Shown here: piece by piece, positions 61,114 through 64,000 of the stretch
Numbering within the stretch: the first letter of the stretch is position 1
How the letters are laid out: every line of letters begins with the position of its first letter
DNA from: Pythium myriotylum
Taxonomy: Eukaryota > Oomycota > Peronosporomycetes > Pythiales > Pythiaceae
Direction: 5' to 3'
Assembly (NCBI GenBank): GCA_023091665.1
Contig: JALJCQ010000001.1
Span: forward strand, 62,001-126,000
DNA length: 64,000 bases
Made by a program: the position numbers and the translations under genes
The notes under the pieces: generated by a model
Database searches by the model: none
Seen by the model: only the letters and a program-made list of their open reading frames with translations
Told to the model about the DNA's origin: nothing

Positions 61114-61197
61114 CAGCATAACAAGCTCATTGGATTGATACAAAGCGTGGAAGAGTTCCGTGAGGAGCATAACTTATGCTCCTCACGGAACTCTTCC
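61081..61197. repeat. Double fold-back palindrome joining truncated GTP2 and CC3
   Basis: First palindrome: 61081-61114 and 61116-61149, 34-nt arms with one mismatch and a 1-nt loop. Second: 61149-61172 and 61174-61197, perfect 24-nt arms and a 1-nt loop. Read through, the arms are pieces of the GTPase coding sequence (EEFREEH and NKLIGL-type codons) in alternating orientation, so the structure arose by copying GTPase DNA back and forth. It is placed exactly at the truncation points of both neighbouring genes. Confidence 0.9.
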
Positions 61198-61673
61198 AGC
61201 AGCAGCGAGAGGCCGAGGCGGCCCAGGCCCATCACGAAGCGCAAGAGCGAGCAGCAGCGGAGGCTCGACGTGTTGAGGGAGCCCAGGCTCGCGCCGAGGC
61301 GGCGGTGGAGGAAACCCGGCAGCACGTTGATGAGGTAATCGAGAACGCGAGGGTGGCGGTTGAGGCGCACGCAACGGGAGAATCGGAGACTGCCCGGCGT
61401 GTCGAAGAGGCGAGGAAGAAGAGGGTTGAGGAGCTGGAGACTGCGGAACGCGAGCGTCAGGAGAGACTGCGAGCCTCACGTACGCAGGGCCTGGCGAACG
61501 CTGAGTCGGCGCATGACGACCATCTCGATGCCGCGTTCCACGCTTTAGACTTGTATGCTGATGAGATGGGGGCTCGCTTGGAGGACGAGCGATGGGAAGA
61601 AATGGTGGAGCGAGACGTGGAGATGCAGGAGGAAGGCCAGCGCCTGCGCATGCACCAGCAAGTGCAGTGGTGA
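61176..61673 (+). pseudogene. CC3: truncated head-less coiled-coil copy
   Basis: From 61197 the sequence matches CC1 from about 54500 to its stop (offset 6697, scattered substitutions). The head and first part of the coiled coil are missing. The frame is open from ATG 61176 inside the palindrome (MLLTELFQQQREAEA), giving 165 residues ending HQQVQW. Probably a relic. It would be divergent from GTP2 in the same way as the other pairs. Confidence 0.7.
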
Positions 61674-61842
61674 GATAAAGATATGGAAAGTAATGGGATG
61701 GAAGCCACGGCTGCAAGTTTACACCTTACAAACGACTTGTAAGGCTACACTAGGGTAGTCTGGTTGTTCACCAGTCACTGTAGAAGATAAGCCACAGTCT
61801 AGTTGCACAGGAAACAAGCCACTCGCAGGAGACCTCTGCTTC

Positions 61843-62772
61843 TCACCACTGCACTTGCTGCTGCACAAGTTCGCGCTGGGCCATCGCCAATGTGGGCGCC
61901 TCGCTCTCCTCCACTCGTTCCCAGTGTTCCTCTTCCGCTCGAGCGCCCGCCACTGCACCGTACGCGTCCAGCAGAGTCAACGCGGCCTCAAGCTCCTCGT
62001 CGACATTCAACGACATTGGCGTTTGGTCTTGTGCGCGTGTTTCTTCTTGAAGTCTGCCTCGGCGCTCGCGCTCGATATGCCTTAGGGCTTCCGATCGACG
62101 ACGTCTCGCCTTTTCGATGCGGCGCGCTGACTCCGCCTCGGAGACCGCGAGACGCTCAAATGCTCCACGAGCATCTGCGACTGCCGTCTCGATAGTTTGA
62201 TTACCGTTGGTAACTTCGGTTGCTACTCGCAAACAAGTTTCCTTAACGCGTCGAGCAGCAGACTCGTGTTCCAACTCACGACGCTCTGCAGCCGCTTGCA
62301 GCTCACGGCCCACCGCCTCTTCGATCTCTTGTTGCCGACGTCGCTCTTCTCTCTCTCGGTCCTGTGTTTCCCGCGCCTGGTCCGCTTGCTCACGCCGACT
62401 CGTCTCGGCGTCGCGCTGCTGGCGGAGTTTCTCGGTTGTATGCTGTTGCTCTTTGAGAACTTCGTCCAGTTTGATCTGGAACTGGTGGCGGATCTCGGCC
62501 TCTCGCTCGGCGGCTTCGCGCTTCTCTCGAATACAGATGGCTTCCCAGTCGGGCTTCTCCCACCAGCGTGTAATGCCCAGCGCGAGACTTCCTCGGCGCT
62601 CCGTGAAACCCGTGAGATCGTAGGATCTGGTCATGTGCAGGCCGATTCGTTCGCTGTCATTGGGGCGGCCGCCGAGATGCCACTCAGTATCATCGAAATG
62701 GTAGGTTTCGAACACGACCACGATCCGGCCATCGTACGAGCCCGTGAAGGCTACGGACGATGTCGACCCCAT
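61843..62772 (-). CDS. CC4: head plus coiled-coil protein, divergent from GTP3
   Basis: 309 residues from ATG 62772. MGSTSS is a good N-myristoylation start (Gly2, Ser6). Head about 1-75 (FTGSYDGRIVVVFE...ERIGLHMTRSYDLTGFTERRGSLALGITRWWEKPD), closer to CC1 than to CC2 in the FTERR...GIT.WWEKPD part. From about residue 73 it is almost identical to CC2, including the C-terminal QQQVQW. The head/tail identity boundary is abrupt at about 62556. Head-to-head with GTP3 across 265 bases. Confidence 0.78.
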   Translation of the reverse strand: MGSTSSVAFTGSYDGRIVVVFETYHFDDTEWHLGGRPNDSERIGLHMTRSYDLTGFTERRGSLALGITRWWEKPDWEAICIREKREAAEREAEIRHQFQIKLDEVLKEQQHTTEKLRQQRDAETSRREQADQARETQDREREERRRQQEIEEAVGRELQAAAERRELEHESAARRVKETCLRVATEVTNGNQTIETAVADARGAFERLAVSEAESARRIEKARRRRSEALRHIERERRGRLQEETRAQDQTPMSLNVDEELEAALTLLDAYGAVAGARAEEEHWERVEESEAPTLAMAQRELVQQQVQW

Positions 62773-63037
62773 GAGTCTTCGAGCTCGGAAAGGAAAGTGA
62801 GACCCTGGACTTGGATCTGACTTCCGATAGGTGGCACGGATCGAAACGTATCTTCAATCTGTTTTAATGGGATACGCCACTTCACAGGTTATCACACTTT
62901 GCTTTGGAGCATGGATTCTTTTCTGTTTGACGGGGTATTCGAATTCCTCTCAACGAGAAGATCTTGGCGTGCTCTGGCGGCTGTTAGACGTCTGCAAAGA
63001 CCGCATGTCTTGTCAGTCCGGACGCGTCGCCACCGCC

Positions 63038-64000
63038 ATGGCGCTGGCCCACGCGCGGCTACGAGAGGCTCTGCGACGCGAGATCGCCGATGTGACGGCC
63101 CAGAGCCTCGCGATCCGCTCGTCCATCGACGCACTCGCGTCTTCATCGTCCTCGTCTCCTCTCGCAGCTCTGCTCGAGCCCACGCAGGCGGCTACCACAG
63201 CACTGGCGTCGCTGGATGAACGAGCGATGAGCTGCTCGCTCTCCGTGTTGGTCGCGGGTCTGCCACAGAGTGGCAAGAGCTCGCTCGTCAATGCACTGCT
63301 GGGCTCGCTGTGCATCCCCACGGGCGACGAGGCCGCCACGTCTGTTTGATGATGATGATGAAGTCTATTGAGTTCAACTAGTGAATCCTAATAGCTCCAC
63401 TGGGTTTCGACTGTTTTAAAGCTCAACGCTACTCGCGGTGGAAGCCGCGAGCCACGGAAGTAGGTCGTTGTACAGCATCACCGAGAGATCAGAGTGACCG
63501 CCTCGGGTGGTTGGGTGAAGGACTTGCGAGCTAGATCGCAATTCCATCGCAAGATTGGCGAGTAGATCAGCCATCTTGTTGTACAGCCGCAACCGCCCGG
63601 TGACACCATCCGGTTTACGGGGCCGAGGCACCGCCCGCCCTGAGTGTGACCGGCGTTAACAGTCAACAAATAAAAGTCAATAAAAGATTGGGTTGGACAC
63701 TGGTGTGCGTAGCGAGTTCCCACGCGCGAGGCGGCGAGTACGGCAGTCGTAGCCCGAAGATGGCGTGGAGGAGGAGAGGGGTCGCTGTTGACTCTTCTTC
63801 ACACTCAAGATCTAGTGTAGTCCACCAGGTACGAGGCCGCCACGTCTGTGCTGCTCACGGCAGTCGACGACGCGTCCGAGCGACGCGCGTTCTCGATCTC
63901 AACCAGGAGCGGCCGAGAGATTGAACGTGGCACAGCACGGAGTATCCAGGCACGTATTCAGGAGATCAACACAGTGGTCAATCGTGACAACGTGGCCGAG
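63038..64000 (+). pseudogene. GTP3: dynamin-like GTPase split by an insertion (partial, runs off window)
   Basis: Start taken at 63038 (MALAHARLREALRREIADV) because it lines up with MASPQVLRDELLFAIADAL of GTP1. The P-loop GLPQSGKSS is present, then the frame stops at 63347-63349 just after EAATSV. Homology to GTP1 resumes at 63831 (EAATSVLLTAVDDASERRAFSISTRSGREIERG) in a consistent frame and is open to the window end. The break is caused by the 485-bp insertion, not by point mutation. The product as it stands would be about 103 residues and lacks most of the G domain. Confidence 0.75.
63346..63830 (-). mobile_element. 485-bp insertion with 19-bp target duplication, likely 5'-truncated non-LTR retroelement
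   Basis: ACGAGGCCGCCACGTCTGT at 63327-63345 recurs at 63831-63849, flanking the insert. Read on the minus strand the insert ends in a (TCA)n simple tail (63346-63361), as LINE 3' ends often do. A frame (63416-63631, minus) contains LYNKMADLLANLAMELRSS, which resembles the RNase H-like end of non-LTR polyproteins as I remember them. No intron reading fits: splicing at its GT and AG would shift the frame. Confidence 0.55.

Noticed and set aside
63346..63830. Intron in GTP3 (GT at the start, AG at the end)
   Set aside because: Splicing there would keep a duplicated 19-mer and shift the frame out of the GTPase homology; a flanking direct duplication fits an insertion.
1..64000. tRNA or rRNA genes
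   Set aside because: None recognised by eye in either strand; a tRNAscan or Infernal run would be needed to be certain.

Overview
This is a gene-dense, GC-rich eukaryotic window that looks like oomycete nuclear DNA. The evidence is short introns (about 67-122 nt, GT-AG), intergenic gaps of a few hundred bases, a bZIP factor whose invariant DNA-contact Asn is Cys (a known oomycete class), ciliary genes (CC2D2A) beside walled-protist style surface proteins, and a TKL-type pseudokinase. The species cannot be fixed from sequence alone; a Pythium-like lineage is a guess.

Region 1 (1-52 kb) is mostly conserved housekeeping genes packed on both strands. In order they are: LMBR1/LMBD1-like membrane protein, ARG1-like J protein, eIF4A, importin-11-like karyopherin, Cys-type bZIP, ELM2-SANT-PHD protein, RibD/Rib2-like deaminase, MTA phosphorylase, IQ-motif protein, double-TBC protein, Myb/SANT-like protein, Cys-rich protein, a giant NCoR/SMRT-like corepressor, peroxiredoxin-6-like protein without its peroxidatic Cys, CC2D2A, borealin, a small two-TM protein, mitochondrial bL36, a luminal TTL-EGF protein, a polytopic membrane protein, ArfGAP, pyruvate dehydrogenase E1 beta, a mucin-like surface protein, and a zinc-type MDR dehydrogenase with an altered zinc site. 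Exon-intron structures were worked out by hand from splice signals and reading frame. Three separate SANT/Myb chromatin proteins lie within 20 kb.

Region 2 (50-53 kb) holds a PDZ-PDZ-PH reading frame and a TKL pseudokinase frame on the minus strand. They are in the same phase and separated by one TAA codon. A 17-bp tandem repeat sits directly upstream of the PDZ start.

Region 3 (54-64 kb) is the accessory part and the most interesting. It has two copies of a module in which a dynamin-like GTPase with a C-terminal beta-rich domain is divergently paired with a protein made of a short variable head and a long coiled coil. Order: CC1(+), CC2(-), GTP1(+), GTP2(-, truncated), CC3(+, truncated), CC4(-), GTP3(+, interrupted). 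CC2 and CC4 are almost identical over the coiled coil but sharply different in the head. GTP2 and CC3 are fused at a double fold-back palindrome that supplies both with mirrored start codons. GTP3 is split by a 485-bp insertion flanked by a 19-bp direct repeat. The pattern (paired genes, mosaic heads, several broken copies) suggests a fast-evolving two-component GTPase system. Its function is unknown; a role in defence or self/non-self reactions is only a hypothesis.
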